The notes below the pieces were generated by a model. The model did not search any database. It was not told the DNA's origin and saw nothing but the letters and a program-made list of their open reading frames with translations. Source: Limnohabitans sp. 15K (lineage in GTDB: Bacteria > Pseudomonadota > Gammaproteobacteria > Burkholderiales > Burkholderiaceae_C). From it: 64,000 nt of DNA. Positions within the stretch are counted from its first letter, which is position 1, and every line of letters starts with the position of its first letter. Location of the stretch: NCBI RefSeq assembly GCF_002778285.1, contig NZ_NESM01000002.1:1-64000 (forward strand), given 5' to 3'. A program made the translations under genes and the position numbers. Shown in pieces: positions 17,556-26,178 of this stretch.

Positions 17556-19208
17556 TTAGAGCAACACGCGACGGAAGTCGCTGAGGATTTGACCCAGGAA
17601 CGCGTTGAAGCGTGCCGCTGCGGCACCGTCGATCACGCGGTGGTCCCACGTCAAAGACAAAGGCAGCATCAGGCGGGGCACAAACTGCTTGCCGTCCCAG
17701 ACGGGTTCCATGGTGCTCTTGCACACGCCCAAAATGGCCACTTCGGGCGCGTTGATGATGGGCGTGAAGTACTTGCCACCAATGCCGCCGAGGCTGGAGA
17801 TGGTGAAGGTCGCGCCCGTCATTTCTGCAGGGCCGAGTTTGCCGTCGCGCGCCTTCTTGGCCAGCTCACCCATTTCTTGGCTGATTTGCAGCACGCCTTT
17901 TTTGTCGCAATCGCGGATAACCGGCACCATCAAACCATTGGGCGTGTCAGCGGCAAAGCCAATGTGCCAGTAGTTTTTGTAGACGATGGCATCACCATCC
18001 AACGAACTGTTGAACTCTGGGTATTTCTTGAGCGCGGCCACACAAGCTTTGATCAAGAACGCCAGCATCGTGACTTTGACGCCGCTCTTCTCGTTCTCTT
18101 TGTTGGTTGAGACGCGGAAGGCTTCGAGGTCGGTGATGTCGGCGTCGTCGTGGTTGGTGACAGCCGGAATCATGATGGCGTTGCGCAGCAAGTTGGCACC
18201 GCTGATCTTCTTGATGCGGCCCATTTCCTTGCGCTCGATGGGGCCGAACTTGGCAAAGTCCACCTTGGGCCAGGGGATCAGGCCCAAAGCTGCGCCGTCA
18301 CCGCCCGAAGCTGCAGGGGCTTTGGCCGCTTGTGCCTTGGTTTGGGCGGCACCAGTCATGACAGACTTGGTGAAGGTTTGCACGTCGTCTTGCGTGATGC
18401 GGCCTTTGGGGCCATTGCCTTTGACTTCGTCCAAAGGCACACCCAGTTCGCGGGCGAACTTGCGCACCGAGGGTGACGCGTGGGGCAAGCCCACCGCGAT
18501 GCCACCGGGGGCGTGGGCAGGTGCTGCCACTGCTGCGATAGCCGCCACAGGGGTTGCTGCGACAACGGGTGCCGAGGAAACAGCCACAGCCGCTGCTGGG
18601 GCAGCAGCAACTGCAGGCGCAGCTGCAACCACGGTGCCTTCCAAAATGGCCAGCAGGTCACCGATGTTGACGGTGTCGCCCACTTTGACTTTGAGCTCTT
18701 TGAGCACGCCAGCAGCCGAGGACGGGATTTCCATCGCAGCTTTGTCGGACTCAACGGTGATCAGCGATTGCTCTGCTTTGATGGTGTCGCCGGGCTTGAC
18801 CATGACTTCGATGACGACAACGTCTTTGAAATCACCAATGTCTGGCACATGCACTTGCACGGGGCCAGATGCAGCAGGTGCAGCGGCCACGGCAGCCACC
18901 GGTACAACCGCAACAGGAGCTGATGCGGCCACAGCGGCAGCCGGAGCAACAGTCGTCGCAGCCACTGCGCCAACGGCTTCGACCACCAACACGATGGAGC
19001 CTTGCTTGACCTTGTCGCCCAAAGCGACGCGCATTTCTTTGACCACGCCTGCCGTGCTCGATGGGATTTCCATCGAGGCTTTGTCGGACTCGACGGTGAT
19101 CAGCGATTGCTCGGCTTTGACGGTGTCGCCCACTTTGACCATCAACTCAATGACGGTCACTTCATCGAAATCCCCGATGTCCGGGACTTGAACTTCTACC
19201 AATGCCAT
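17556..19208 (-). CDS. aceF: Dihydrolipoamide acetyltransferase (E2) of pyruvate dehydrogenase
   Basis: The E2 core moves the acetyl group from lipoamide to CoA. The 550-residue chain has two lipoyl domains (Lys43 and Lys156, both in ESDKA.ME) joined by Ala/Pro/Val-rich linkers. A peripheral subunit-binding domain around 245-285 (SPSVRKFARELGV) follows, then the catalytic domain with His523 and Asp527 in DHRVIDG. A GGAG Shine-Dalgarno precedes the ATG. The gene lies 15 bases after aceE and 9 before lpdA. The first lipoyl domain is nearly identical to that of LpdA, which points to copying within the operon. Confidence 0.97.
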   Translation of the reverse strand: MALVEVQVPDIGDFDEVTVIELMVKVGDTVKAEQSLITVESDKASMEIPSSTAGVVKEMRVALGDKVKQGSIVLVVEAVGAVAATTVAPAAAVAASAPVAVVPVAAVAAAPAASGPVQVHVPDIGDFKDVVVIEVMVKPGDTIKAEQSLITVESDKAAMEIPSSAAGVLKELKVKVGDTVNIGDLLAILEGTVVAAAPAVAAAPAAAVAVSSAPVVAATPVAAIAAVAAPAHAPGGIAVGLPHASPSVRKFARELGVPLDEVKGNGPKGRITQDDVQTFTKSVMTGAAQTKAQAAKAPAASGGDGAALGLIPWPKVDFAKFGPIERKEMGRIKKISGANLLRNAIMIPAVTNHDDADITDLEAFRVSTNKENEKSGVKVTMLAFLIKACVAALKKYPEFNSSLDGDAIVYKNYWHIGFAADTPNGLMVPVIRDCDKKGVLQISQEMGELAKKARDGKLGPAEMTGATFTISSLGGIGGKYFTPIINAPEVAILGVCKSTMEPVWDGKQFVPRLMLPLSLTWDHRVIDGAAAARFNAFLGQILSDFRRVLL

Positions 19209-19223
19209 GTTTGTCTCCAGCTT

Positions 19224-21920
19224 TTACGCGTACAGCGGGTTGATCTTGTCGGTGTTGATGCCGTACTTTTTGATCGCCTCAGCCACTTGGCTGACAGGCA
19301 CTGCGCCGTCTTCGCTCAGCGCTTTGAGGGCGGCCACAACGATGTAATGGCGGTTGACCTCGAAGTGTTCGCGCAGCTTGCTGCGGAAGTCCGATCGGCC
19401 AAAACCGTCGGTGCCCAACACTTTGTAGGTGCGACCCTTTGGAATGAAAGGACGGATCTGCTCTGCGTAAGCCTTCATGTAATCGGTCGAAGCCACCACG
19501 GGGCCGTTGTGCTTGGCCAGCTGTTGACCCACGAAGGACACACGGGGTGTTTCCATGGGGTGCAACATGTTGTGGCGCTCGGCGTCTTGGCCATCGCGGG
19601 TCAGTTCGTTGAAACTTGGGCAGCTCCACACGTCGGCCTGGATGCCCCAGTCGGTGGCCAGCAGGGTTTGTGCCGCAATGGATTCGCGCAGGATGGTGCC
19701 CGAGCCCAGCAGTTGCACGCGCTTGTCGCCAGCCGCTCCGGGCTTGCACAAATACATGCCTTTGATGATCTGCTCTTCGGTGCCAGGCGTGAGGCCAGGC
19801 ATGGCGTAGTTTTCGTTCAACAGCGTCAGGTAATAGAAGATGTTGTCTTGCTTCTCGACCATGCGCTTCAAACCGTGGTGCAGGATGACGCCGACTTCGT
19901 GTGCGAAGGTCGGGTCATAAGACACGCAGTTGGGGATGGTGTTGGCCATGATGTGGCTGTGACCGTCTTCGTGCTGCAAGCCTTCGCCGTTCAAGGTGGT
20001 ACGGCCCGATGTGCCGCCGAGCAAGAAGCCGCGTGCCTGCATGTCGCCCGCAGCCCAGGCCAAATCGCCAATGCGCTGGAAACCGAACATCGAGTAATAC
20101 ACATAGAACGGGATCATGATCCGGTTGGACGTGCTGTAGCTGGTGGCGGCAGCGATCCAGCTGGACATGCCGCCGGCTTCGTTGATGCCTTCTTGCAGGA
20201 TTTGACCGGCTTTGTCTTCCTTGTAGTACATGACCTGGTCTTTGTCGACCGGGGTGTACTGCTGACCCGCAGGGTTGTAAATACCGATCTGGCGGAACAA
20301 ACCTTCCATACCGAAGGTACGGGCTTCGTCCACCAAAATCGGCACCACGCGTGGCCCCAGGGCTTGGTCGCGCAGCAACTGCGTCAAAAAGCGCACATAG
20401 GCTTGGGTCGTTGAGATCTCGCGGCCTTCAGCCGTAGGCTCCATCACTGTTTTGAAGATCTCCAACGCAGGCACTGTGAAGCTTTCTTCGGCTTTGGTGC
20501 GGCGGTGTGGCAAGTAGCCGCCCAAGGCCTTGCGGCGCTCGTGCAGATAACGCATTTCTGGCGTGTCGTCTGCCGGCTTGTAAAACGGCACATTGGCCAA
20601 TTCACTGTCGGACACCGGGATGTTGAAACGATCGCGCATGTAGCGGATGTCTTCATCGGTCAGCTTTTTGGTCTGGTGGACGTTGTTCTTGCCTTCACCC
20701 GCCTTGCCCATGCCAAAACCTTTGACGGTTTTGATCAGCAACACGGTCGGCTGGTCTTTGTGCTTCACAGCGGCGTCGTAAGCGGCGTAGACCTTTTGTG
20801 GGTCATGGCCGCCGCGCTTCAAAGCCCAGATTTCGTCGTCGCTCATGTGGGCGACCATTTCAAGGGTACGTGGATCACGTCCAAAGAAATGCTTGCGCAC
20901 ATAAGCGCCATCATTGGCTTTGAACGCTTGGTAGTCACCGTCCAAGGTGTCCATCATGATCTTGCGCAAAGCACCTTCTTTGTCGCGGGCCAAAAGCTTG
21001 TCCCATTCGCTGCCCCACAAGAGCTTGATCACGTTCCAGCCGGAGCCACGGAATTCACCTTCGAGTTCTTGCACGATCTTGCCGTTGCCACGCACTGGGC
21101 CGTCCAAACGCTGCAAGTTGCAGTTGACCACGAAAATCAAGTTGTCGAGTTTTTCACGAGCGGCCAAACCGATCGCGCCCAGTGATTCCACTTCGTCCAT
21201 CTCGCCGTCACCACAGAACACCCAGACCTTGCGGTTTTCTGTATTGGCAATGCCACGGGCGTGCAAGTACTTCAAAAAGCGCGCTTGGTAGATGGCCATC
21301 AAGGGGCCCAAGCCCATCGACACCGTGGGGAACTGCCAGAACTCGGGCATGAGTTTGGGGTGGGGGTAACTGGACAAGCCTTTGCCATCCACTTCTTGGC
21401 GGAAGTTGAGCAACTGCTCTTCAGTCAAGCGGCCTTCTAAGTAAGCACGGGCGTAAACGCCGGGAGAGACGTGGCCCTGGATGTACAGGCAGTCGCCACC
21501 GTGGTTTTCGTTCTCGGCATGCCAAAAATGGTTAAAACCGGCACCAAACATGTGGGCCAGCGAAGCGAACGAGCCAATGTGGCCGCCCAAGTCCCCGCCG
21601 TCGGCGGGGTTGTGGCGGTTGGCTTTGACCACCATCGCCATCGCATTCCAGCGCATGTAGGCGCGCAGGCGCTCTTCAATTTCGATGTTGCCTGGGCAGT
21701 GAGCTTCTTGATCTGGCTCAATCGAATTCACATAGCCCGTGTTGGCCGAAAACGGCATGTCAATGCTGTGCTGACGGGCTTCTTCCAGCAATTCTTCCAG
21801 CAAAAAGTGAGCGCGATCGGGGCCTGCTTTTTCAATCACGGCGGACAGGGCGTCCATCCATTCGCGTGTTTCTTGGCTGTCGGTATCCGCGCCATTATGT
21901 TGTGGTGTTGCCGCTGTCAT
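19224..21920 (-). CDS. aceE: Pyruvate dehydrogenase E1 component, homodimeric
   Basis: The thiamine-diphosphate enzyme decarboxylates pyruvate and acetylates lipoamide. The frame matches the large homodimeric E1 type (about 890-900 residues) of proteobacteria. The ThDP/Mg motif is visible as CGDGEMDEVES near residue 250, with ECH-like substrate-loop blocks such as PADGGDLGGHIGSFAS and EQEAHCPGN-like sequence in the N-terminal part. I prefer the ATG at 21920 because GGAG lies 6 bases upstream; the ATG at 21932 is part of that Shine-Dalgarno. It is the first gene of the operon and is divergent from a sensor kinase, with about 130 bases between them. Confidence 0.97.
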   Translation of the reverse strand: MTAATPQHNGADTDSQETREWMDALSAVIEKAGPDRAHFLLEELLEEARQHSIDMPFSANTGYVNSIEPDQEAHCPGNIEIEERLRAYMRWNAMAMVVKANRHNPADGGDLGGHIGSFASLAHMFGAGFNHFWHAENENHGGDCLYIQGHVSPGVYARAYLEGRLTEEQLLNFRQEVDGKGLSSYPHPKLMPEFWQFPTVSMGLGPLMAIYQARFLKYLHARGIANTENRKVWVFCGDGEMDEVESLGAIGLAAREKLDNLIFVVNCNLQRLDGPVRGNGKIVQELEGEFRGSGWNVIKLLWGSEWDKLLARDKEGALRKIMMDTLDGDYQAFKANDGAYVRKHFFGRDPRTLEMVAHMSDDEIWALKRGGHDPQKVYAAYDAAVKHKDQPTVLLIKTVKGFGMGKAGEGKNNVHQTKKLTDEDIRYMRDRFNIPVSDSELANVPFYKPADDTPEMRYLHERRKALGGYLPHRRTKAEESFTVPALEIFKTVMEPTAEGREISTTQAYVRFLTQLLRDQALGPRVVPILVDEARTFGMEGLFRQIGIYNPAGQQYTPVDKDQVMYYKEDKAGQILQEGINEAGGMSSWIAAATSYSTSNRIMIPFYVYYSMFGFQRIGDLAWAAGDMQARGFLLGGTSGRTTLNGEGLQHEDGHSHIMANTIPNCVSYDPTFAHEVGVILHHGLKRMVEKQDNIFYYLTLLNENYAMPGLTPGTEEQIIKGMYLCKPGAAGDKRVQLLGSGTILRESIAAQTLLATDWGIQADVWSCPSFNELTRDGQDAERHNMLHPMETPRVSFVGQQLAKHNGPVVASTDYMKAYAEQIRPFIPKGRTYKVLGTDGFGRSDFRSKLREHFEVNRHYIVVAALKALSEDGAVPVSQVAEAIKKYGINTDKINPLYA

Positions 21921-21958
21921 GCTTGTCTCCATTTGCTGTTATGGGTCAATGATGCTTG

Positions 21959-22020
21959 AATTTTCACATAATTTTCCCTTTATTTCAAATCGTGCGTATT
22001 GATTTTGTATTGTGAAATTT
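21959..22020. promoter_or_regulatory. Spaced inverted repeat in the aceE / sensor-kinase divergent promoter
   Basis: AATTTTCACA at 21959-21968 and TGTGAAATTT at 22011-22020 are inverted, near-perfect half-sites whose centres are 52 bases apart, about five helical turns. The region between is very AT-rich and separates the divergent aceE and histidine kinase genes. It could be a paired operator for a regulator bound at both promoters. This is inferred from symmetry only. Confidence 0.4.
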
Positions 22021-22052
22021 AAAGACGCTGCCGAGTCACCTAAACTAAGAAG

Positions 22053-24569
22053 ATGGAATTGAACAAAGCAACATTGGTCGTGAAGAAGGTAGGACCGTGG
22101 GCTTGGTGGCGCACTTGGTGGCGTCGCCAATCGCCCAACAAACAAGACCGGTTTGCCAATTTGGCACCCGTCGCAGCGGTGGTTCTGTTCTTAGCAGCCA
22201 TTGCCACCGCATTTTGGTATCTGAGAATTGAAGAGCTCGAGCGTGAGCAAGAAGCCATCAAACGCGATGTGGAATACGCGCAACAGCGTTTACGCCTTCG
22301 CTTGCTCGAACGTCAAGAACAGGTCATGCGCTTGGGCCGCGATGTGTCCAACAAAGAAATACGCGCAGAACAGTTTTTGTCTCGCGCCGAAGCCTTTGTA
22401 CAGCAGTACCCAGAGGTCTTGTCTCTGACATGGATAGATGACCGCAGGCGAATCATCGCCAGCAAAAATGTTTCCAGCATGTCATCGACCAACGACAGAC
22501 GGGCTGGAACTGTGCTGAAAGTGGGAGAAACAGAAAGTCACTACAGCCTGGCCAGAGACCTGATGCAACCGATTTACGGTCAAGTGCGCGTGGAGTCTGA
22601 CAGGGATACGCAGTTGACAGTGCTGCAGTTGCACACCCCTTTGAGGAGTGACCAAGGCCGATTCGGTGGCGTGATTTTGGTCGAATACACCATGGAAGGT
22701 TTGCTGCGCTACGGCGTACCCACCGAGGTTTTGGCCAAATACGCAGTTGCGCTTCAAGATGGCAATGGCCAACTGTTGGCGGGTCAATCCATACCGGGGC
22801 GAGCGACGCTTCGGGGCATGTTGCCGGGCAGTGACAAACCCAACAACGACTACGAAGTGCCCGTTTCACCTGTGGGCAACGACTTGATTTTGAGGGCGCA
22901 AGCCTGGAGAACGTCTCAAAGCTTGGTGGGCAGCGGTTTGTTTTGGCTGGTCAATGTCTTGAGTGTCATGACCGCCTGGATGTTGATTGGCAATTGGCGT
23001 CACACCCGACGGCGAATCCAGGCGCAAAAAGCACTGGTGGCCGAAACCAACTTCCGACGGGCCATGGAAAACTCCATGCTCACAGGCATGAGGGCACTGG
23101 ATTTACGTGGACGAATCACCTATGTCAACCCCGCTTTTTGTCAGATGACGGGCTGGAGCGACTCCGATTTGGTCGGGGCTGTCGCTCCCTTTCCTTACTG
23201 GCCAGACCAAGACCGCGAATTGCTGATGCAAAGGCTGGAAGAAGAGATCAGCGGCCAGCACTCGGCTGCCGGTTTTCAGGTCAGGGTCAAACGCAAAAAT
23301 GGTCAGTTGTTTGATGCACGCATGTACGTTTCTCCCCTGATCGACGCTACGGGGGAGCAAACCGGTTGGATGACCTCGATGACCGACATCACGGAGCCCA
23401 ACCGCATTCGAGAGCAACTGGCGGGCTCTCAGGAGCGTTTCACCATCGTTCTCGAGGCCCTTGATGCATCAGTGTCGGTGGCACCTTTGGGCAGCAAAGA
23501 GCTGTTGTTCGCCAACAAGTTGTATCGGTCATGGTTTGGCCAAGACACCGAGGGGCATTTGCGTTTGGTCCAGCAAGCCGGTGCCAGTGACAGCACAGAC
23601 AAAACCTCGGCAGTGGACGATGTCGATGAGATGGCCGGTTTGCCCACCGTGAGCATCACAGTGGCAAGGTCTGAAAACTCCGAAATTTTCATCACCGATC
23701 TTGGCAAGTGGCTCGAAGTGCGCTCCCGTTATATCAACTGGGCCGACGGACGACTGGCCCAAATGGTGATTGCCAGCGACATCACCCCTCGGCGTCAGGC
23801 CGAGGAACTGTCCGCACAACAAGCTGAACGTGCACAAAACGCCAGCCGTCTGATCACCATGGGCGAGATGGCTTCCAGCGTGGCGCACGAACTCAATCAA
23901 CCGCTGACGGCCATCAGCAATTACTGCAGCGGCATGATCACGCGCATTCAATCCAAGCAAGTCAACGAAGACGACTTGTTATCGGCCTTAGACAAAACGG
24001 CACGTCAGGCGCAGCGCGCAGGGCAGATCATTTTGCGCATTCGCAGCTTTGTGAAACGCAGCGAACCCAACCGCACCTTGTCGGATGTGTCGGCCATGGT
24101 GAGTGAAGCGCTTGAATTGGCCGAAATTGAAATGCGCAGACGCCAAGTTCGCCTGACCCACCACATCGCAGCCCGCCTGCCTCAGCTGTTGGTCGATCCC
24201 ATCCTGATTGAGCAAGTGCTGATCAATTTGATGAAAAATGCCGCCGAATCCATTGACAACGCCAATCGCCCAGCTGAGCAGCGGCAAGTCGAGTTGCGCA
24301 TCGTGCCCAAACTCATCGAGAACCAGTCGGTGGTGGAGTTTTCGGTCACCGACACAGGCCCAGGCCTGCCGCCAGAGGCCATTGAACGTGTTTACGAAGC
24401 CTTTTTCTCGACCAAAGTCGAGGGCATGGGCATTGGCCTCAATTTATGCCGCAGCATCATCGAATCGCACCAAGGCAGGATTGGCGCCGAGAACCTCTAC
24501 AATGCCGCCGAGGTGTCGGGTTGCCGGTTTTCCTTCTGGATACCGGTCGAAGCCACTTTGAACACCTAA
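22053..24569 (+). CDS. Membrane PAS-domain sensor histidine kinase (FixL/DctB-like)
   Basis: An 838-residue two-component sensor. It has a first membrane helix at about residues 31-51, an extracytoplasmic domain of about 240 residues, and a second helix near 285-310. Then come two PAS-type domains (about 318-440 and 445-570), the His-containing dimerisation box with phospho-accepting His612 in SSVAHELNQPLTAI, and an HATPase domain (N box INLMKNAAES, G box DTGPGLPPE). This HELNQPL pattern is that of FixL/DctB/TodS-like kinases. A FixJ-like regulator follows 19 bases later. Its location divergent from aceE suggests, but does not prove, that it senses a carboxylate and controls pyruvate dehydrogenase. 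Confidence 0.9.
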   Translation: MELNKATLVVKKVGPWAWWRTWWRRQSPNKQDRFANLAPVAAVVLFLAAIATAFWYLRIEELEREQEAIKRDVEYAQQRLRLRLLERQEQVMRLGRDVSNKEIRAEQFLSRAEAFVQQYPEVLSLTWIDDRRRIIASKNVSSMSSTNDRRAGTVLKVGETESHYSLARDLMQPIYGQVRVESDRDTQLTVLQLHTPLRSDQGRFGGVILVEYTMEGLLRYGVPTEVLAKYAVALQDGNGQLLAGQSIPGRATLRGMLPGSDKPNNDYEVPVSPVGNDLILRAQAWRTSQSLVGSGLFWLVNVLSVMTAWMLIGNWRHTRRRIQAQKALVAETNFRRAMENSMLTGMRALDLRGRITYVNPAFCQMTGWSDSDLVGAVAPFPYWPDQDRELLMQRLEEEISGQHSAAGFQVRVKRKNGQLFDARMYVSPLIDATGEQTGWMTSMTDITEPNRIREQLAGSQERFTIVLEALDASVSVAPLGSKELLFANKLYRSWFGQDTEGHLRLVQQAGASDSTDKTSAVDDVDEMAGLPTVSITVARSENSEIFITDLGKWLEVRSRYINWADGRLAQMVIASDITPRRQAEELSAQQAERAQNASRLITMGEMASSVAHELNQPLTAISNYCSGMITRIQSKQVNEDDLLSALDKTARQAQRAGQIILRIRSFVKRSEPNRTLSDVSAMVSEALELAEIEMRRRQVRLTHHIAARLPQLLVDPILIEQVLINLMKNAAESIDNANRPAEQRQVELRIVPKLIENQSVVEFSVTDTGPGLPPEAIERVYEAFFSTKVEGMGIGLNLCRSIIESHQGRIGAENLYNAAEVSGCRFSFWIPVEATLNT

Positions 24570-24588
24570 CCACCCACGGGGTAACTGA

Positions 24589-25215
24589 ATGAGCTTGATT
24601 CCCAAAAAAGGCACTGTTTATGTCGTGGACGACGACGAAGCGGTCCGCGACTCCTTGCAGTGGTTGCTGGAAGGCAAAGACTATCGGGTTCGTTGCTTTG
24701 ACAGTGCTGAGTCCTTCATCAGCCGTTATGACCCCCGCGAAGTGGCTTGCCTGATTGCCGACATCCGCATGGGCGGCATGTCCGGGCTGGAGTTGCAAGA
24801 CCGCCTGCTTGAGCGTAAATCGCCTTTGCCCATTGTGTTCATCACGGGTCACGGCGATGTGCCCATGGCTGTGGACACCATGAAAAAAGGTGCCATGGAT
24901 TTCATCCAAAAACCCTTCAAGGAAGAAGAGTTGCTCGGCTTGGTTGAACGCATGCTTGATGAAGCCCGCGACGCCTTTGCCGAATACCAAAGCGCCGCCA
25001 GCCGTGACGCTCTGCTGTCCAAGCTGACGGGCCGAGAAGCCCAAGTGCTCGAGCGCATCGTGGCTGGACGTTTGAACAAACAAATTGCCGACGATTTGGG
25101 CATCAGCATCAAGACGGTGGAGGCGCACCGCGCCAACATCATGGAAAAGCTCAACGCCAACACCGTGGCCGACCTGCTCAAGATCGCGCTGGGGCAAAAC
25201 GCACCCAAGGCCTGA
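24589..25215 (+). CDS. FixJ/NarL-type response regulator
   Basis: A 208-residue response regulator. The receiver domain has the acidic cluster VVDDDE and phospho-accepting Asp58 in IADIRMGG, then a conserved Thr in FITGHGD and Lys in IQKPF. The C-terminal LuxR/FixJ helix-turn-helix is LTGREAQVLERIVAG...NKQIADDLGISIKTVEAHR, where KTVEAHR is the recognition helix. It is in one operon with the PAS kinase and closes with a strong terminator. Targets are not visible; the aceE promoter and its own promoter are the nearest candidates. Confidence 0.92.
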   Translation: MSLIPKKGTVYVVDDDEAVRDSLQWLLEGKDYRVRCFDSAESFISRYDPREVACLIADIRMGGMSGLELQDRLLERKSPLPIVFITGHGDVPMAVDTMKKGAMDFIQKPFKEEELLGLVERMLDEARDAFAEYQSAASRDALLSKLTGREAQVLERIVAGRLNKQIADDLGISIKTVEAHRANIMEKLNANTVADLLKIALGQNAPKA

Positions 25216-25233
25216 CCTTTCGCGACCCCTTTG

Positions 25234-25267
25234 AAACGCCCGCACCCGTCGGGCGTTTTGCATTTTT
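25234..25267 (+). terminator. Rho-independent terminator after the two-component operon
   Basis: AAACGCCCG (25234-25242) pairs with CGGGCGTTT (25250-25258), followed by TGCATTTTTT. It lies between the response regulator stop and folD on the plus strand, so folD should have its own promoter or depend on read-through. Confidence 0.85.
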
Positions 25268-25291
25268 TCTCTGACTTTTGGGTTTTCTCAC

Positions 25292-26143
25292 ATGACCGCA
25301 CACACCATCGACGGCAATGCCCTCTCCAAAGAACTGCGCACCGAGGTCGCCACCCGGGCACAAGCACTGAAGGCCAAAGGCATCACCCCTGGCTTGGCCG
25401 TGGTGCTGGTGGGCGACAACCCAGCCAGCCAGGTTTATGTGCGCAACAAGGTCAAGGCCTGTGAAGACAGCGGTCTGCACTCGGTGCTGGAGAAATACGA
25501 AGCCACCATGACCGAGGCCGACCTGCTGGCCCGCGTCGAAGCGCTGAACAACGACCCCAGCATCCACGGCATTCTGGTGCAGCTGCCCTTGCCTGCGCAC
25601 ATCGACGCGCAAAAAGTCATTGAAGCCATCAGCCCCGCCAAAGACGTGGACGGTTTCCACATCGCTAGCGCTGGCGCCCTCATGACCGGCATGCCGGGTT
25701 TTTGGCCCTGCACCCCTTATGGCTGCATGAAGATGCTGGAAAGCATTGGCTACGACCTCAAAGGTAAACACGCCGTGGTCATTGGGCGCAGCAACATTGT
25801 GGGCAAACCCATGGCGCTGATGCTGCTGCAAAAAGACGCCACCGTGACGGTGGCGCATTCGCGCACCCAAAACCTCAAAGCCCTGACCCTGCAAGCTGAC
25901 GTGATCGTGGCCGCCGTGGGCAAGCGCAACGTGCTGACAGCCGATATGGTCAAACCCGGCGCGGTGGTGCTGGACGTGGGCATGAACCGCAACGACGAGG
26001 GCAAGCTGTGCGGCGACGTTGATTTTGATGGCGTTAAAGAAGTCGCCAGCCACATCACCCCTGTGCCCGGCGGCGTGGGACCTATGACCATCACCATGCT
26101 CTTGGTCAACACCCTTGAAGCCGCCGAACGCGCCTCCAAGTGA
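25292..26143 (+). CDS. folD: Methylenetetrahydrofolate dehydrogenase / cyclohydrolase
   Basis: The bifunctional enzyme interconverts 5,10-methylene-, 5,10-methenyl- and 10-formyl-tetrahydrofolate using NADP. Its 283 residues match the usual length. Signature motifs are [18 protein letters not shown] (catalytic Lys of the YxxxK region), [28 protein letters not shown] and the NADP-binding [14 protein letters not shown], with [11 protein letters not shown] near the end. There is no strong Shine-Dalgarno before the ATG at 25292. It is followed at 26179 by the M3 peptidase. Confidence 0.97.
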   Translation: MTAHTIDGNALSKELRTEVATRAQALKAKGITPGLAVVLVGDNPASQVYVRNKVKACEDSGLHSVLEKYEATMTEADLLARVEALNNDPSIHGILVQLPLPAHIDAQKVIEAISPAKDVDGFHIASAGALMTGMPGFWPCTPYGCMKMLESIGYDLKGKHAVVIGRSNIVGKPMALMLLQKDATVTVAHSRTQNLKALTLQADVIVAAVGKRNVLTADMVKPGAVVLDVGMNRNDEGKLCGDVDFDGVKEVASHITPVPGGVGPMTITMLLVNTLEAAERASK

Positions 26144-26178
26144 TCCACAGTATTGATTCAACCGATTTTGGAATCCCC

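Noticed and set aside
17986..20414. Long plus-strand frames antisense to aceF and aceE
   Set aside because: They mirror the Ala/Pro-rich lipoyl linkers and E1 coding sequence and show low-complexity translations; the genes on the minus strand are certain.
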